Notes: a model not told the origin generated them from the letters alone. Shown: positions 1 to 11,362, numbered from the stretch's first letter. The stretch is DNA of 64,000 nt from Cololabis saira (GCF_033807715.1 NC_084587.1:12358942-12422941); one strand, 5' to 3'. Numbers and translations are program-made.

Positions 1-312
1 TCTCGTAGATGATCCCAATCCAGTCGTCGATAGTGGGGGGTTCTACTTTTAACACATTTCCTTGTAACACATTTCTTACTGGCTGCCAACAGTATAGTCG
101 GCAGTTTTTTGTGTTTTACATTCCACGTTTCAAACATTATGTCTCCCAAAAATAACGTTTCACAATTCAATGGCATGGTCATATTAAATATATTTTCCAC
201 CTGCATCTGTATCTCCTTCCAAAAAACCTTCACTTTTATCTTATTGAGAAACATGTTCTTTAAAATCTGTGGAAAAATAACTTGTATCCAAGTGTATTTT
301 GTTTTTTTTTAG
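1..312 (+). other. Presumed intron upstream of the first visible ZP exon
   Basis: AT-rich sequence ending in a T-run and AG acceptor at 311-312. The first visible exon opens with two bases of a split codon, so at least one upstream exon exists outside the window. I see no convincing exon here. Confidence 0.7.
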
Positions 313-440
313 ATATCAGAGGGAACCAGATGAACCAAATCAAATCTGCAGAAGACTGTGGGTATTATGTAAGCAAGGGCAAAGATGGCCAAATCCATGT
401 GATTTCACAGTTACATTCACACTGTCCTATGAGTGTGCAG
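313..440 (+). CDS. ZP exon A: N-terminal ZP-N-like segment
   Basis: Begins after a polypyrimidine-AG acceptor and reads open to CAG at 440. Conserved-looking cysteines lie in CGYYV and HCPMSV. The junction is CAG|GCAAGT, a non-canonical GC donor with an otherwise perfect donor consensus; no GT donor keeps the frame. Confidence 0.8.
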
Positions 441-3400
441 GCAAGTATTGACTCAGATTTCACACCGAGCGTTTGACCTTTACCGTTAGTGGCTTTTGTG
501 GCCGTATTAACTCCCGTATCAATGTTCTGTTCTCTAAAAGGGTGAAAAGTACATCATGAACATCATCTACATGACAGAAAGTGGAAGAAAGGAGGCTCAG
601 TTTTCCTGTCCGCTCATGATCCCCAGGACCGGCCACGGTGGGTGGATGTTGTTTGCTCGTCTCCAATGCTGCTCAATTTGCCAACACTTGTTTTTCCTCC
701 GAGCTAGTCGCTTAACTGAGCGCCTGACATTTGTGATGCTGCCCCCTCAGAGTGCAACCTTCCGAGCGAGTACCGACTCCCCTGTGGGTCCGGTTCTCTA
801 TCCCAGACACAGTGCCTCTCCATGGGCTGCTGCTTCAACAAGCACCCCCCCGCCTGCTACTACGCCATGGACGGTGAGCTTCTGTGTCCTCCACTGACAT
901 TTTCACATTGTCTCAGTACGGTTGAGCTGCTTAATACAGAAATGCAGGTTGCAACAGCTGCTAGACGTGAATAAACGTATTGATGGTCAGCACAGCATGA
1001 TGGAAGCTGGCGTAGACAAAAACACGCAAAAAGGCTGTGAGATACTCGGGTCTCATCAATTACCTCCTGAGATTGTTGACCTTTTTGTCATCGTTTGACC
1101 TTTTCATGTCAGTGCCTGTGTATCTGTGTGTGTATCCCCCTCCAGAGTGCACTATTGACCGCCAAATGATCTTCTCTGTGCCTGCCTCCCTCACCAACCC
1201 CCCTCTGTCCCCGGCCCTGCTCGTTGCTGCCAACAACGCTACCTGCAAACCTCAGAAAGCAACATCCGAGTACGCCTTGTTCAGCATCCCCATGGATGGC
1301 TGCGGCACGCGCCGAGTGGTGAGAATAAAACTGCCGGGTTGAGCATGAGGCCGATATATAACCACTAGGGCTGGGGATCGATTCAAATATCAAGAATGGA
1401 TTCCGATTCTTAAGATTCAGAATCGATTATCACGATTCGATCCGATATTGATTTGGGTTACTGTTAATAAAACTGTTTTTTCAGCTGTTGCATGAATTAT
1501 ATGACTGTCTAGTTATGCAACATATTAATACTAGTATTATATTGAGATTCAACAGCAAGTATTGCAGCTAATGATGCTGTAAGGACCAATCAGCTCCCAG
1601 AATGCTGATAGAACTGCTTTCAGAAACATCGTGTGGGTCAGAATTACCAAACAGATCCAGGGAGGAAACAGAGACGGAAGAAATCGCTTTTATTTTTTCC
1701 CCATTTATGAGAATTTGGTTTTTAACATTTATGCAAATGTAACCCCAAGACAGTATATAAAGCAAAGAAATATAGACAATTTATGCAATTATAACTGAAA
1801 ACTTTAATGTTTTCAAACCTTTAAACATATTTAAAGGCAAAAACATGGCACCAGTTATTCTCGTGTCCAACAAAATATTCCTTTTTTGGGCATAAACAAA
1901 AAAATACCAAAAGTTGTAATGTAGGTTAATGATGAAGAAAAAAAATTATTATTATTTTTTTTTTTAAATCGATCTTTAGACATATGAATTGATTTTTAGG
2001 AATTAATATGAGAATCGATTTAAAATCGGAGAATCGATCTTTTCAACACAGGCCTACTAACCACGTGTTGATTGTCTGGACTGTAGGAGCCATTTAAGTA
2101 TTTAAAGAATGAATCTAAGGGCCTTTTTTTTTTTTTGTTTAATAAATCCCCTAAAAGGACAATCAGTTGTGGAACAATCACTTCCTTCATCTTTAAAGAT
2201 CTAGGTAGCGCTGATTAAAATAATTTGCGGTTCCAAGCAGCAACACAAATCGGTTCTGCATAACCAAAAATATTTTTTGCCAAAGGGAAAGTGAATAAAA
2301 TCCTTTTTGCTTTGCCAGTCGTGGTGAAGGTTGTTGTACGCACAGCCTTTGACAGTGATGGACTCCTAATGTTGCAACCATCTGAGCTTTTTGCACCCAT
2401 CTGCTTCTAGTTTCTGTGAAAGGTGTGTGGTTTCGGGGGTTTTGAAAAGTGCAGAAAGGCAGTTGGATCCTGAACAAAGTGGTTTGAAAACAAGCACAGA
2501 GTATAAACTTTGGTGTCAGACAAGTTGATGCAATCCCAAAGTAGGCACTGTTAAAATGCCCACAGCATTTTATAAAACGTAGACGGCTGCTTTCTTGAGA
2601 CTGAGTGTATGGATGGGGAAAGAAAAGACTGTCCATTAAGCCGACTCAGCTGTACCCGTCACTGGGTTTAAACTCGGCTTCAGCTGGTGCGGATGAACGT
2701 TGCAGCGTGACAGACTGCGTTTGTGTTGGTAGGAAATTCTCACAAGTGCTTGGATTTTTCTAAGCTCAATTTTTTTTTAATGCCCCTCTTTTCTTGGGTT
2801 TTCTATTTGGGTCAATGTGCTTTCTTTCAGCCTTTGAGCATTAAAGTCTACATGTAATGTTGTATTTCCACTCCTGCCCTGACAGATGGTGGGGAAGACG
2901 GTGGTTTACATGGTGGAGATCACTAACGTGATCCAAGCAGTCAGCCTCAACTACGGCACCATCACGAGAGACTCTCCCGTCAGGTCGGCTCTTCCTTCTA
3001 TCGCGTTGGCGGCACAAAAAGCAGCTAGAGATGTTATGACATGTGATGTGGCTTTTTCCACCAAGTTGATGGATGTGGGTCAATGACGTGACGCCTATAT
3101 TTTCTTTTTTTTTTCAATGCAAAAAAGGTTTAAATGGATAAAAAAATACCATATATATGACCGACCTGTCCCACATATGGACTCACTTAAATTTTACAAA
3201 AAATACTAGTTATTTGGGATTTTGTTGTTTTTAAGCGTCAAAATGTCATGTGGTGCGACCGTCCGACCACGACTCTTGTTTTAAAAACTTTTTTTGAAAT
3301 CAATCTTCTGCCCTATCTGGCATGATCTCTGAACTGTCTTGTAGTGTGTAAGATTGCAACACATTTGTATTTATATTTCCATCATAATATACAAAGTTTG

Positions 3401-4097
3401 ACTGATGTCCATTTTATGAAATATCATGTGGCCATTAAAAAAACAATTTTTTTTATAATACTGAAAACTTGTAAAAAAAAAAAAAAGATGTCAAGATGTT
3501 ATTTTAATATGAATCATGGTTGCACCACATGACCTTTTTTAAGGCTAGTGCCAATTCATCTTGACAAAAAACTCTGAAATCACTTAATTTAAAATTTTTA
3601 TATGAATTTGTGTACACAACATTCTTAATGTTTGAACTACTGCAATAGATATTCTTTTTTTAATTATTTTAAAATGAACCTGTTGAAAATCCTTATTCGT
3701 CATTGACCCATGTACATCATGCCTGGTTATGCTCCTGTCTTGATGTGCTGCATACTTGTCAAGTTTTGGATTTTAAAAAAAGGGAAATTTTCCACCGCTG
3801 TCCCACCAGCCCAACCGAGGTCCAGTATCTTAATTTAAAGACAGATTTACAAGAAATCTAAAATAACAACCTGTCAATCACTTACAAACTACAATGTGCT
3901 CAGAATCTGATAGTTCTACCTTTTGTTGACACTGAAATAATGTGGACATTCCTATGTATGCAAATTCTATAATAGAGCCTAAATGGAAATTAAAGCAACT
4001 TTATTTGAAATATTTTCAGTTTATATACACTGTCTTCAAGTGAAACATTTACATTTTCTGCAGAAATGCCTTCTGTCCCGTTACATCCATCCATCTG

Positions 4098-4133
<36 letters not shown>

Positions 4134-7100
4134 CGAGTTTGTTCCCGTTGTTGCTACTAACCTCGTGAGAACTTCCACCCAGGCTACAGCAGGGGGAAGT
4201 TATCGCGAGGCCAGAGACAATTCAGTTTGGAGAGGCTTTTTTTTTTAAAGAAAATATTATAAAACTGTAAATCTACGGGAAAATACTAATACGGTGGGAA
4301 AGAGGGGTAAAATATGTTAGTCCCCCCCCAAAACAGGAGACTTGACAGGTATATGTGCTGACCTGGAACTATTTACTTTAATTCACCAACATCACAGTTT
4401 GTATGATAAACTGTGTGGTGTATTTTTAGTTTTTAACCATTTTTTTGCTCGGCTATAACTGAGGATGAGCACATGCCAACTATGAAAGAAGACAAATCCA
4501 GTGACAGAGATGTAATGCTCTACTTGCAGCCAAAAACATGCATTTTAATATGCTGGAAAACAAATGTGAACTCCATTAGAGATGTGAGCGCTGCACAGCA
4601 GATGCTCGGCTGCTGAAACGTTTCCAGCGGATGCCGACGGAGAAACAGAACGTTGTTTCTCGGGGTCGTGCTCTCGCAGCGGGCTCTGGAGACGTTGCTG
4701 TCTGACCAAGTTAGACATCTGTTTTGTCATTTCTAAATGGACCCATCATGATTCATGTTTGTCTGTTTCATTCAGCTGGCCAAGTTTTTGGATCATGGTT
4801 GGAGTCTTTGTTTTCCAGACTGCTGGTGGAGTGCAGGTACGAGCCAGGAACTGCTCTGACAGTCAGCTATGTGGTTAAAACTCCCACCTTTGGCCCAGAT
4901 GTTCACTCGCAGGGGGTCATGGGAGTCCAGCTGAGGATCGCCAAAGGTGGGTTCTATCAATTTCACTAATTTGCTTCTTGATGTCATAAGTAAAGTTGCT
5001 TTCGTTAACGAAAATTATGACTAAATATCGTCGTCAACTAACCTTTAGCACCTGAGGAAAACGAGACGCAACGAAAATGCTGGTCATGTGACGATAACGA
5101 TAATTAAATATATAATGTAATATCGTAGAGGAATAAAAACGAGACTAAAATGTAGATTACAAATAAAAACTCTAAAATGTGTCTTCATTTCTGTTGACCA
5201 AAACGAGACGAAATGTTCAACCAAAGATGTTTTCAGTAGTTTCCTCTGGTTTAGTTCTGCTGGTGACGTCACGTCCTCAATCCCAGTCGCTGCAGCAGGA
5301 ATCAGATCCAGAAGATGCAGCTGCAGAGTTAGAGGCTGATGACGTTAACGCAGAGCTCTAGGTTCACGTTAATTAATAACAAAGTTACATAGAGAAAGGG
5401 GCCGATGGGATCTTTGGGGCTGGAGAAGAAGAAGATCCATCTTTGGATACACTTTCCTACATAGACGTGGAAAAGAAAACCCAATGTGTGTGAAAAGATG
5501 GGGAGAAATGCAGAAAAAATAAATATGTTGTAAACTCAAATTAGTCTTCTGTATCTGGAATGAATGTATTCTTGAGTCTATAAGGTAACAATAATATAAT
5601 AGTAAGATAACCTTGTTTGAATTGTAAAATGGGTTTGGCTAAATACAGTCTTTGACTAAAACTAGACTAAAATGGTCCTGGACAATTCTGACTAAAATAG
5701 ACTTTTAGTCAACTGAAACTTGACACGACTAAAAGGAGTATGAACGTGACTAAAACTAAAATGATAGCTGGACCCAAAGACGAGACTAAAACTAAAATTG
5801 AAACAGGCTGACAGAAACACCATTTCATTTTTGCTGACGAGAGCAAGAAATTTAACAAATCTAAACTTAAAATCTGTGAGACTGTAGCTGAACAAATCAC
5901 TATTTTCTGTTCTTGGATGCTCATCTCTTCAGACGCCCAGTACAGCAGCTACCACCCGCAGTACCACCAGCCCCTGCACATGTTGCTGGGGAAACCCCTC
6001 CACCTAGAAGTGCAGCTCCTCAACTCCCCAGATCCCAGTCTGGTGCTGCTGGTTCACTTCTGCGTGGCCTACCCCCGCTCCGGCAAGGCTGTGTGGGTGC
6101 TGCTCTACAACGGGTACGTGGAAGAGTCCTGTGCATGAACCAGCTCTTTTAAAATAAATAAATTTAAATCTGAGCTGAGGATGGCTGCTGTAGAACTAGA
6201 ATGCTGATTGTTTTGTGCATGTAGACTTCACTTATTAGCTCATTGGTGTAATCTTCAGATGTCCCAACCCCTTGGACCCGGTGCCACCAAAGACGGTGCT
6301 CTCCAAACCTCCACCACCTACCCCTCAGAGTCAGACCCGCCGCTTCACCATCCACACCTTCCAGTTCCTGCCTCATGGAGAGTTCAAGGACGTGAATGAA
6401 GAGGTGAGACTGGAGCTGTTTCAGTGGTGGTTTACAGGGATTCTGAGACAATTAGTGCTTTATTTAGATTTGTTTCTTCTGTTTGGAGTCTGAACCAGAG
6501 GTCTCATTTAAGTGTAAAGCATTTGAAACTTGAGGCTTTTTGAGCTTCCATCTGAAGCCTGTGGGATAGTTTGGAAAGTTGAAGTGTTCAATGAGGTTCT
6601 GTTTCTTGTAATGCCTGTTTAAAAGCTACAAAGATGGCATAAAAGCTTTTAATGTATCTCTGATATTGCCCCATATCAGCCTAAGGTGGGTTGATGCGTA
6701 TGAAACAAGCTCTGACCATAAAACTTCCAGGTTGAGGCTCATGTGGAACTAAGATTTGTTGCAGTTCCTCGACTCGCCACTAGAGGCTGGCTGCTGAAAC
6801 AAGTTGATCTCATTGACTCGTTAAAATGTCCAACTTTAGAGCTAAAAATAAACATTTACATTTACTTTCTTTTATTGTACCACACCAAAAGTTTATATAA
6901 AGCAATCTCTAAAATGATTTGACGTTCAGCTAGGGCTGGGCGATTTTGGACAAAAATAAAATCCCGATTTTTTTTTTTTTTTTTTTCCTCTGAAAACCCG
7001 ATTTTCGATTTTTTTGGTAAAACTACAAAAGACAATGGAATAAATAGTTTAAAATATTTTATCTTTATTTTTAAAGAAAAATAGCAAACAAATTTCCCTA

Positions 7101-7814
7101 TTGGGAATGAAGTGCAATTGAAAGATACTGTAAATCCTCCTTGAGTTTAGTGAAGTGACAACATTTACAATTTTCTTGACCAAACAAAGATGACTAGACG
7201 AGCTCTGTCTGTAATGCAGCCAGCTGCAAAAAAGGAAAATCGATTTTCCTTTTTTAACATCGATTTTGATTAATAAATCCGATTTAGATTTAAAATCGAT
7301 TAATCGCACAGCCCTATGTTCAGCTCAGCCAATGGCCAGCCACTACCCCTTCCTCCGTAATCATCATACTCCCACATGTTTACTGAAACCACAACTTATG
7401 TGCGCATCAGAGGAGATCCAGCTGCCATTTTTGACTCATTTATGCATTTTTTTTTTTATATTAATGGCAATAGTGGTTTAAACAAAAAAAGGCAGATCCT
7501 TTGTTTAAAATCCAGTTATGGCATTTATTCTGCATAGCACTGCTTTGGGAGGTCAATCAACAGACCGCTGTCTTCCATATGTTTATCTTCGAACCAGGAC
7601 TAAACTTCTGCTTTCAAGTCTGATCACTTGAGCACTGGACTATAGGACTCAATTAAATTATGAAAAGTAGAAGTACATCTGACACTTTTTGGTAAATTGT
7701 AAATGTTGACTGCATAACTAACTTACCTGTGCCTCTCAGATCTACTTCATGTGTTCAACTGAGATCTGCTCGCCACACGAAGGGCCTTGTGTTGAAGGAT
7801 GTTTCGGTCACTGA
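313..7814 (+). CDS. Zona pellucida sperm-binding protein (ZP1/ZP4 type), 3' part of gene, nine exons
   Basis: Egg-coat (chorion) glycoprotein gene; the 5' exons lie before the window. Exons are 313-440, 541-637, 751-873, 1146-1318, 2886-2983, 4819-4946, 5933-6113, 6259-6403 and 7740-7814, and every junction is phase-consistent. Domains in order: an N-terminal ZP-N-like segment (CGYYVSKG, SHCPMSVQ), a trefoil/P domain (ECNLPSEYRLPCG, MGCCF, CYYAMD), then the ZP module starting ECTIDRQMIFSVP, with ZP-C hallmarks VECRYEPG, LLYNGCPNPLDP and IYFMCSTEICSP. In known families a trefoil directly before the ZP module marks ZP1/ZP4 (ZPB, choriogenin H) proteins, secreted by oocyte or liver and polymerised in the egg envelope. 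The frame ends at TGA 7812-7814, just after the last conserved cysteines and without a furin site or membrane segment. The family assignment is firm; ZP4 versus ZP1 orthology is not. Confidence 0.95.
541..637 (+). CDS. ZP exon B: end of the N-terminal ZP-N-like segment
   Basis: Acceptor AAAAG at 536-540. The frame runs GEKYIMNIIYMTESG to PRTGH, and the donor is G|GTGGGT at 637/638. It leaves one base of a codon, which the trefoil exon completes as Glu. Confidence 0.8.
751..873 (+). CDS. ZP exon C: trefoil (P-type) domain
   Basis: Acceptor CCCCTCAG. The exon is cysteine-rich with trefoil spacing (ECNLP, RLPCG, TQCLSMGCCF, ACYYAMD). The donor is G|GTGAGC at 873/874. The trefoil, right before the ZP module, is the diagnostic feature for ZP1/ZP4. 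Confidence 0.93.
1146..1318 (+). CDS. ZP exon D: start of the ZP module (ZP-N)
   Basis: Acceptor CCTCCAG at 1139-1145. The exon starts ECTIDRQMIFSVPA and contains NNATC, a possible N-glycosylation site, and MDGCGTRRVV, the typical ZP-N CGT motif. It ends phase 0 at GTG|GTGAGA. Confidence 0.93.
1366..2056. mobile_element. hAT-like MITE in a ZP intron
   Basis: Ends are TAGGGCTGGGGATCGATTC (left) and the inverse of TAGGCCTGTGTTG..GATCGATTC (right). It is flanked by 8-bp direct repeats ATAACCAC (1358-1365) and CTAACCAC (2057-2064), 7/8 matching. The size of the duplication indicates a hAT-type insertion. No ORF. Confidence 0.75.
2886..2983 (+). CDS. ZP exon E: ZP-N continuation
   Basis: Acceptor CCTGACAG. 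Reads MVGKTVVYMVEITNVIQ then SLNYGTITRDSPVR, the usual Y/E-N and R-D-S strand region of ZP-N. The donor is CAG|GTCGGC, phase 2. Confidence 0.92.
2984..4818 (+). other. ZP intron, AT-rich, with old repeat fragments
   Basis: No coding exon seen. Contains poly-A/T runs (about 3474-3487 and 4099-4127). A fragment at about 3758-3831 (GTCAAGTTTTGGATTTT..CCAACCGAGGTCCAGTAT) recurs inverted at about 47167-47250, so it is an interspersed repeat. Confidence 0.8.
4819..4946 (+). CDS. ZP exon F: inter-domain linker and start of ZP-C
   Basis: Acceptor TTTTCCAG. Reads LLVECRYEPGTALTVSYVV to GVQLRIAK. The VECRY motif is the conserved C at the ZP-N/ZP-C boundary. The donor is G|GTGGGT, phase 1. Confidence 0.93.
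4990..5890. repeat. Non-autonomous repeat rich in ACTAAAACTAAA motifs, in a ZP intron
   Basis: Starts near TTTCGTTAACGAAAATTATGAC and ends near TTTTTGCTGACGAGAGCAAG, with repeated GACTAAAACTAAAAT units on the right side. The ends look like degenerate inverted repeats. Probably a hAT-type MITE; no clear target duplication found. Confidence 0.5.
5933..6113 (+). CDS. ZP exon G: ZP-C core
   Basis: Acceptor CTCTTCAG. Reads DAQYSSYHPQYHQPLHMLLG, then the LGKPLHLEVQLLNSPDP motif typical of ZP-C and FCVAYPRSGKAVWVLLYNG. The donor is GG|GTACGT, phase 2. Confidence 0.93.
6259..6403 (+). CDS. ZP exon H: ZP-C, CPNPLDP exon
   Basis: Acceptor ATCTTCAG. Reads GCPNPLDPVPPKTVLS, a proline-rich bridge, then TRRFTIHTFQFLPH. 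The F-x-F segment is typical before the last ZP-C cysteines. The donor is GAG|GTGAGA, phase 0. Confidence 0.93.
6760..6840. repeat. Interspersed repeat fragment shared with 54.6 kb
   Basis: GTTCCTCGACTCGCC..AAAATGTCCAAC is the inverted match of 54601-54680 (GTTGGACATTTTAAC..GAGGAACTGC). It is a short relic of a repeat family. Confidence 0.55.
6931..7316. mobile_element. hAT-like MITE in a ZP intron
   Basis: TIRs TAGGGCTGGGCGATTTT (left) and the inverse of TAGGGCTGTGCGATTAATCG (right). Flanking 8-bp direct repeats are CGTTCAGC (6923-6930) and TGTTCAGC (7317-7324), 7/8. AT-rich interior without coding potential. Confidence 0.8.
7740..7814 (+). CDS. ZP last coding exon with TGA stop
   Basis: Acceptor GCCTCTCAG. 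Reads IYFMCSTEICSPHEGPCVEG, then CFGH and TGA at 7812-7814. Two bases after the stop comes a strong donor, CG|GTGAGC (7816/7817). An intron therefore follows the stop immediately, which is unusual unless the stop is a recent mutation of a once longer frame. Confidence 0.88.
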   Translation: MYFMCSTEICSPHEGPCVEGCFGH

Positions 7815-8001
7815 CGGTGAGCTCCGTCTGCACGTCATCCACAACACACCTTAATGTCTTCTAGCAGAACTCATGGAGAAGTCATTACAGCCGTCCTGCT
7901 AACAGCCGGGTTGTAGCGACGCTTCTATATGACAGCAGGACCATGTTTAAATAATGAGACGTCTGAATTATTTATCAAGACGGATCTATTTCCTGTTTCA
8001 G

Positions 8002-8165
8002 TTGCGACGTGGAGGATATACTTGAAGATGATGATCCGATATTTTGAACTGTCTCAAGATGATGATGACCTGATATTTTGAACTGTCTCAGAACCATGTT
8101 TCTTTTCTAACAGTACTTTTTTCCCTCCTGGACCTCAGTTAATAATCATTTAACCACCAATTAAA
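8002..8165 (+). other. Probable terminal (now 3'UTR) exon of the ZP gene with polyA signal
   Basis: Acceptor TTTCAG at 7996-8001. Read in the frame carried over the preceding donor, the exon would give CDVEDILEDDDPIF before TGA 8045-8047, suggesting a former C-terminal tail. A short tandem duplication of the GATGATGATCC..CTGTCTC segment lies at about 8027-8092. ATTAAA at 8160-8165 is a plausible polyadenylation signal. Confidence 0.6.
8160..8165 (+). terminator. PolyA signal ATTAAA of the ZP gene
   Basis: First polyadenylation-type hexamer after the ZP stop and the 8002 exon, followed within 30 bp by an A-rich run. Cleavage site not defined. Confidence 0.5.
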
Positions 8166-8169
8166 GATC

Positions 8170-9190
8170 TTAAGTTTATAAAAAAAAGGGCTTTCTGTGT
8201 TTTTGTTCCCGCTCTCGCAGTTAATTGGTTCTCTAGAAGGAAGCCTGGTTTTTAGGAAAGTCGGGGGTGGCGTTGAGGCCGATGTTTGGTCATAATGAAG
8301 CAGCGTTCATCCCGTTGATCACGATAACCAGAACCAACACATCAGCGAGCACCGGAAAGAAAACTTCTGGATATTTCCAGTCAGCTGTGATGAGAGATGC
8401 AGGAGGAGGGACAAAGTGAGCTGCTGCTGCTGCACATCTGTAAAGCTCCGCCTCCACAAGTTTTACTCTGGTGGAATTGGTTGTAAACCCAGAGCTGTAC
8501 CCTGAATTTATTTGTCGTATTTATAAAAAGTGTGATGTGAAATATCTTGATTTCTTGGTAAAAGTTTTTGATTCCCAGTAACATTTGGGATTGATGCTGT
8601 TCAGGTGACCTTAAAACATAATTAGGCTGCAGCGTGACCTCCCATGATGCACCTTTCCTCACCCTGTCCTCTTTTACGCCACCTTTACTTGTGACGTAGC
8701 CGTTAACCTGCGTTGTCTGGTCCTTGTTCTCGTTTTTTCTGTCCTATCAACCCTCCACCGGTCCAGATGCTTGGCCGTCCTCCCCGAGTCTGGTTCTGAA
8801 GAGATTTATTCCTGCTAACGAGGTTCCTTTTTCTTACCACAGAAAGTGCTTGTGCTTGCTCAGGATTAACGGAGGAAAAACTGTGTGATCTGCTGGTTTC
8901 CTTGGCAACTTTTTTTTATTTGCTAATTCTTTTTGTCTGGCAAATTTTTAGGTAGGAAAGGAATCGGCAAAACATGTAAGGTAATAAAAAAATAATTTTT
9001 TTGTCGGACAAAGAATTGGCAAATTGTAAACCCATAGATAAAATGAACTTTTTTTTTTTTTTTTTTTTTTAAATAATTGAAACGAATTGACTTGTATTTT
9101 AAGTGCCTTGCAATTTGGTGCCAAATAAATAATGTCCAACTTTCTTTAATAAAATAAAATTATAACTTGACACCAAAAGAATTGTAGTTT
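8170..9190. other. Intergenic stretch after the ZP gene, no gene seen
   Basis: No convincing exon or RNA gene. A long T-run at about 9050-9072 is the only obvious feature. Confidence 0.6.
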
Positions 9191-9199
9191 TGGTTCAAC

Positions 9200-9430
9200 C
9201 TGAGGCAAGTTTATTTGTAGAGCACAATTCAACACAAGGTAATTCAAAGTGCTTTACATCAACATTGAAAGCAGCAAGACAATTAAGAGTAACAAGTCAA
9301 TAAAAAGAGAAATAGAAATAATACACGAAATGAAATAGAATAACAAAATAAGAGGTAAAATAATAAAAAGCACCAAGTTAAAGGGCAGTAGAGTACAGCA
9401 GGTAAGTATTTAGTATTGATCTGAGATGCA
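9200..9430. repeat. LINE 3'-tail-like fragment
   Basis: GGCAAGTTTATTTGTAGAGCAC followed by AAGGTAATTCAAAGTGCTTTACA is a motif I associate with 3' ends of teleost LINE-type repeats. Too short and diverged to assign to a family. Confidence 0.5.
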
Positions 9431-9433
9431 GTA

Positions 9434-9760
9434 CAGGACTGTCTCAGAAAATTACAATATTGTGATTTTCTGTAATGCAATTACAAAAACAAATGTCATA
9501 CATTCTGGATTCATTACAAATCAACTAAAATATTGCAAGCCTTTTATTTTAATATTGCTGATCATGGCTTACAGCCTAAGAAAACTCAAATATCCTATCT
9601 AAAAAAATTAGAATATTCTGGGAATCTTAATCTTAAACTGTAAACTATAATCAGCAATATTAAAATAATAAAAGGCTTGCAATATTTCAGTTGATTTGTA
9701 ATGAATCCAGAATGTATGACATTTTAGTTTTTTTAATTGCATTACAGAAAATAATTTGGC
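9434..9760. mobile_element. Palindromic mariner-like MITE, right end missing
   Basis: Starts at TA|CAGGACTGTCTCAGAAAATTA. The two halves are inverted copies (TACATTCTGGATTCATTAC..CTTTTAT against ATAAAAGGCTTGCAA..GAATGTATGAC). The right terminal CCTG is missing. A complete copy is at 19524-19890. Confidence 0.75.
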
Positions 9761-10076
9761 TGACAATTCTCAACAAGGGGGGGGAAAAATGGATAAAAAC
9801 ATATTCTCTCAAAAAAATCTGTTAACAAATCTGCTGTTGGAAGCCATGACACCTTTCCTGTCCAGCAAATTGGCTTTTGAACCCGCAGCTCCGCTCGTAG
9901 AACTCTGACCACTGGGTGTCATCCAAGAAATAGGAATGCCAGAGGAACAAGTGGAGACCTTGGCTCGGTGTTGTGTAATGACTCGGGCAGGAAACCTTCA
10001 GACCCCCCCCTTAACACCCCCCTGTGGAGGACGGAAATGTGCTTTTAGAGGACTGAAATGTAAAAGGAGGGCCTGA

Positions 10077-10455
10077 TGCCGCGTTCCATTTGTCCTCGGA
10101 AGTGGGGATTTCCCAGTTCCCAGTCGGAATTTTCAACTGGAACGCCCCTCGAAGTGGGATTTCCCACTGGAAAAGTGGGAGAGTCTTCACCACCCCCGAG
10201 TTCACATTCCGAGATTCCGAGGTTGTAAACAGAAGAGAGCTCTTTAAAAATTCGTAGCACTTCATTCTAGTTTTGGTCACACTAAATCAGTCGTATACAA
10301 GTATTTTTCGGCATATATATGCTGCTATAGTGTAATTTACATTTTTCACGAACTACAAACTTGTTTCCCTACTTTGTAACTGGAACGCTGATAACTCGGC
10401 TGTGACGTAATTCCCAGTTCCGAGTTCCGACTTCCGAGGTAAATGGAACGCAGCA
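10077..10455. mobile_element. PIF/Harbinger-like MITE with TGA target duplication
   Basis: Ends TGCCGCGTTCCATTTGTCC and the inverse of TGCTGCGTTCCATTTACC. Flanked by TGA at 10074-10076 and 10456-10458, a 3-bp duplication as in Harbinger-type insertions. A second copy is at 63359-63557. It abuts the CpG island of the next gene. Confidence 0.7.
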
Positions 10456-10459
10456 TGAG

Positions 10460-11362
10460 ATTTGGAGTTTTGGTTTCTCGCACACACACACACACCTCCC
10501 GTCAGAAGTGTGTGTAGCACTGCGGCAACACTGCGCGTATTTGAGGCTGCATGGCCGCCTGGCTGCGCGTTCAAAGGCAGAGCGGAAGATAGGAGGAGGG
10601 GAAGGACTACAGCAGGAGAGGAGGAGGAGGAGGAAGAGGAGGAGGAGGGACGGCTTCCTCTCTGTAACACACACGCTGCACGAGCACACCGCCGGGGAAG
10701 CGGAAAAACGGAGAACAAAATAACAACCGCGACCTGGAGAAGGAAACGCCGCAGTCCGTCCGTCTGCGCCTCCGCGCGTCCTCTTTCTGGATCCCCCTCC
10801 CCCCTTTTTTATTTTTTATAATTATTGGACATAAAGGAGGCTTTACATATTTTTTTTTGATTAACCCTTAAAGACATCCTGGTGGACTAACATGGGAAGA
10901 CAGAGCTCCTGAGGAAGGACTGGAGAGGGAAGACATGTTGCGGCTGCGGTAGGGTGTTGATGTCTGAATTAACGCTCCTGGAGGGGAATAAAAAGCACAG
11001 AAATCCAAATAAAAGCCAGGCAAATGGGAAAAAGGAGCGTAGCTCCGGAGTCATTGTGTTAAATTGTGTTTTTGTTATGATCCGGGAGAGCCTAGGCCTC
11101 TGAATCAGCCCCGCATACACGCGTAACACAAACGGGCTTCTTTTTTTATTTTATTTGTGGGTGTTTTTCAGGGAAGACCAAAAGCAGCTGTCTGGCTGCT
11201 GCAGAGGAAATAACAGCAACTATTTGGGGGGATTATACAAAGGCCCGGTGGACCCCCCCCTCCTTTCCCCCTTTTTCCCAAAAAAACCCCAATTTGGCAC
11301 ATTAAGACCTTTTTGATCCAATTCTTCCTATTATAAAAGGGAGCCACACTTCAGCTTTCTCC
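10460..11362 (+). promoter_or_regulatory. CpG island / presumed promoter and 5'UTR of the downstream gene
   Basis: GC content and CpG density rise sharply from about 10460, with GAGGAGGAGG repeats (about 10617-10650) and GCGC-rich tracts. It leads without interruption into the ATG at 11363. It could be a promoter or a long 5'UTR exon; the transcription start cannot be placed from sequence alone. No clear TATA box seen. Confidence 0.65.

Noticed and set aside
2193..2636. 147-codon minus-strand frame in a ZP intron
   Set aside because: No domain, no splice signals, antisense to a well-supported gene.
10462..10821. 119-codon plus-strand frame in the CpG island
   Set aside because: Glu-run from a GAGGAGG repeat; begins at the MITE edge and overlaps open frames on the other strand, so more likely 5'UTR or promoter.
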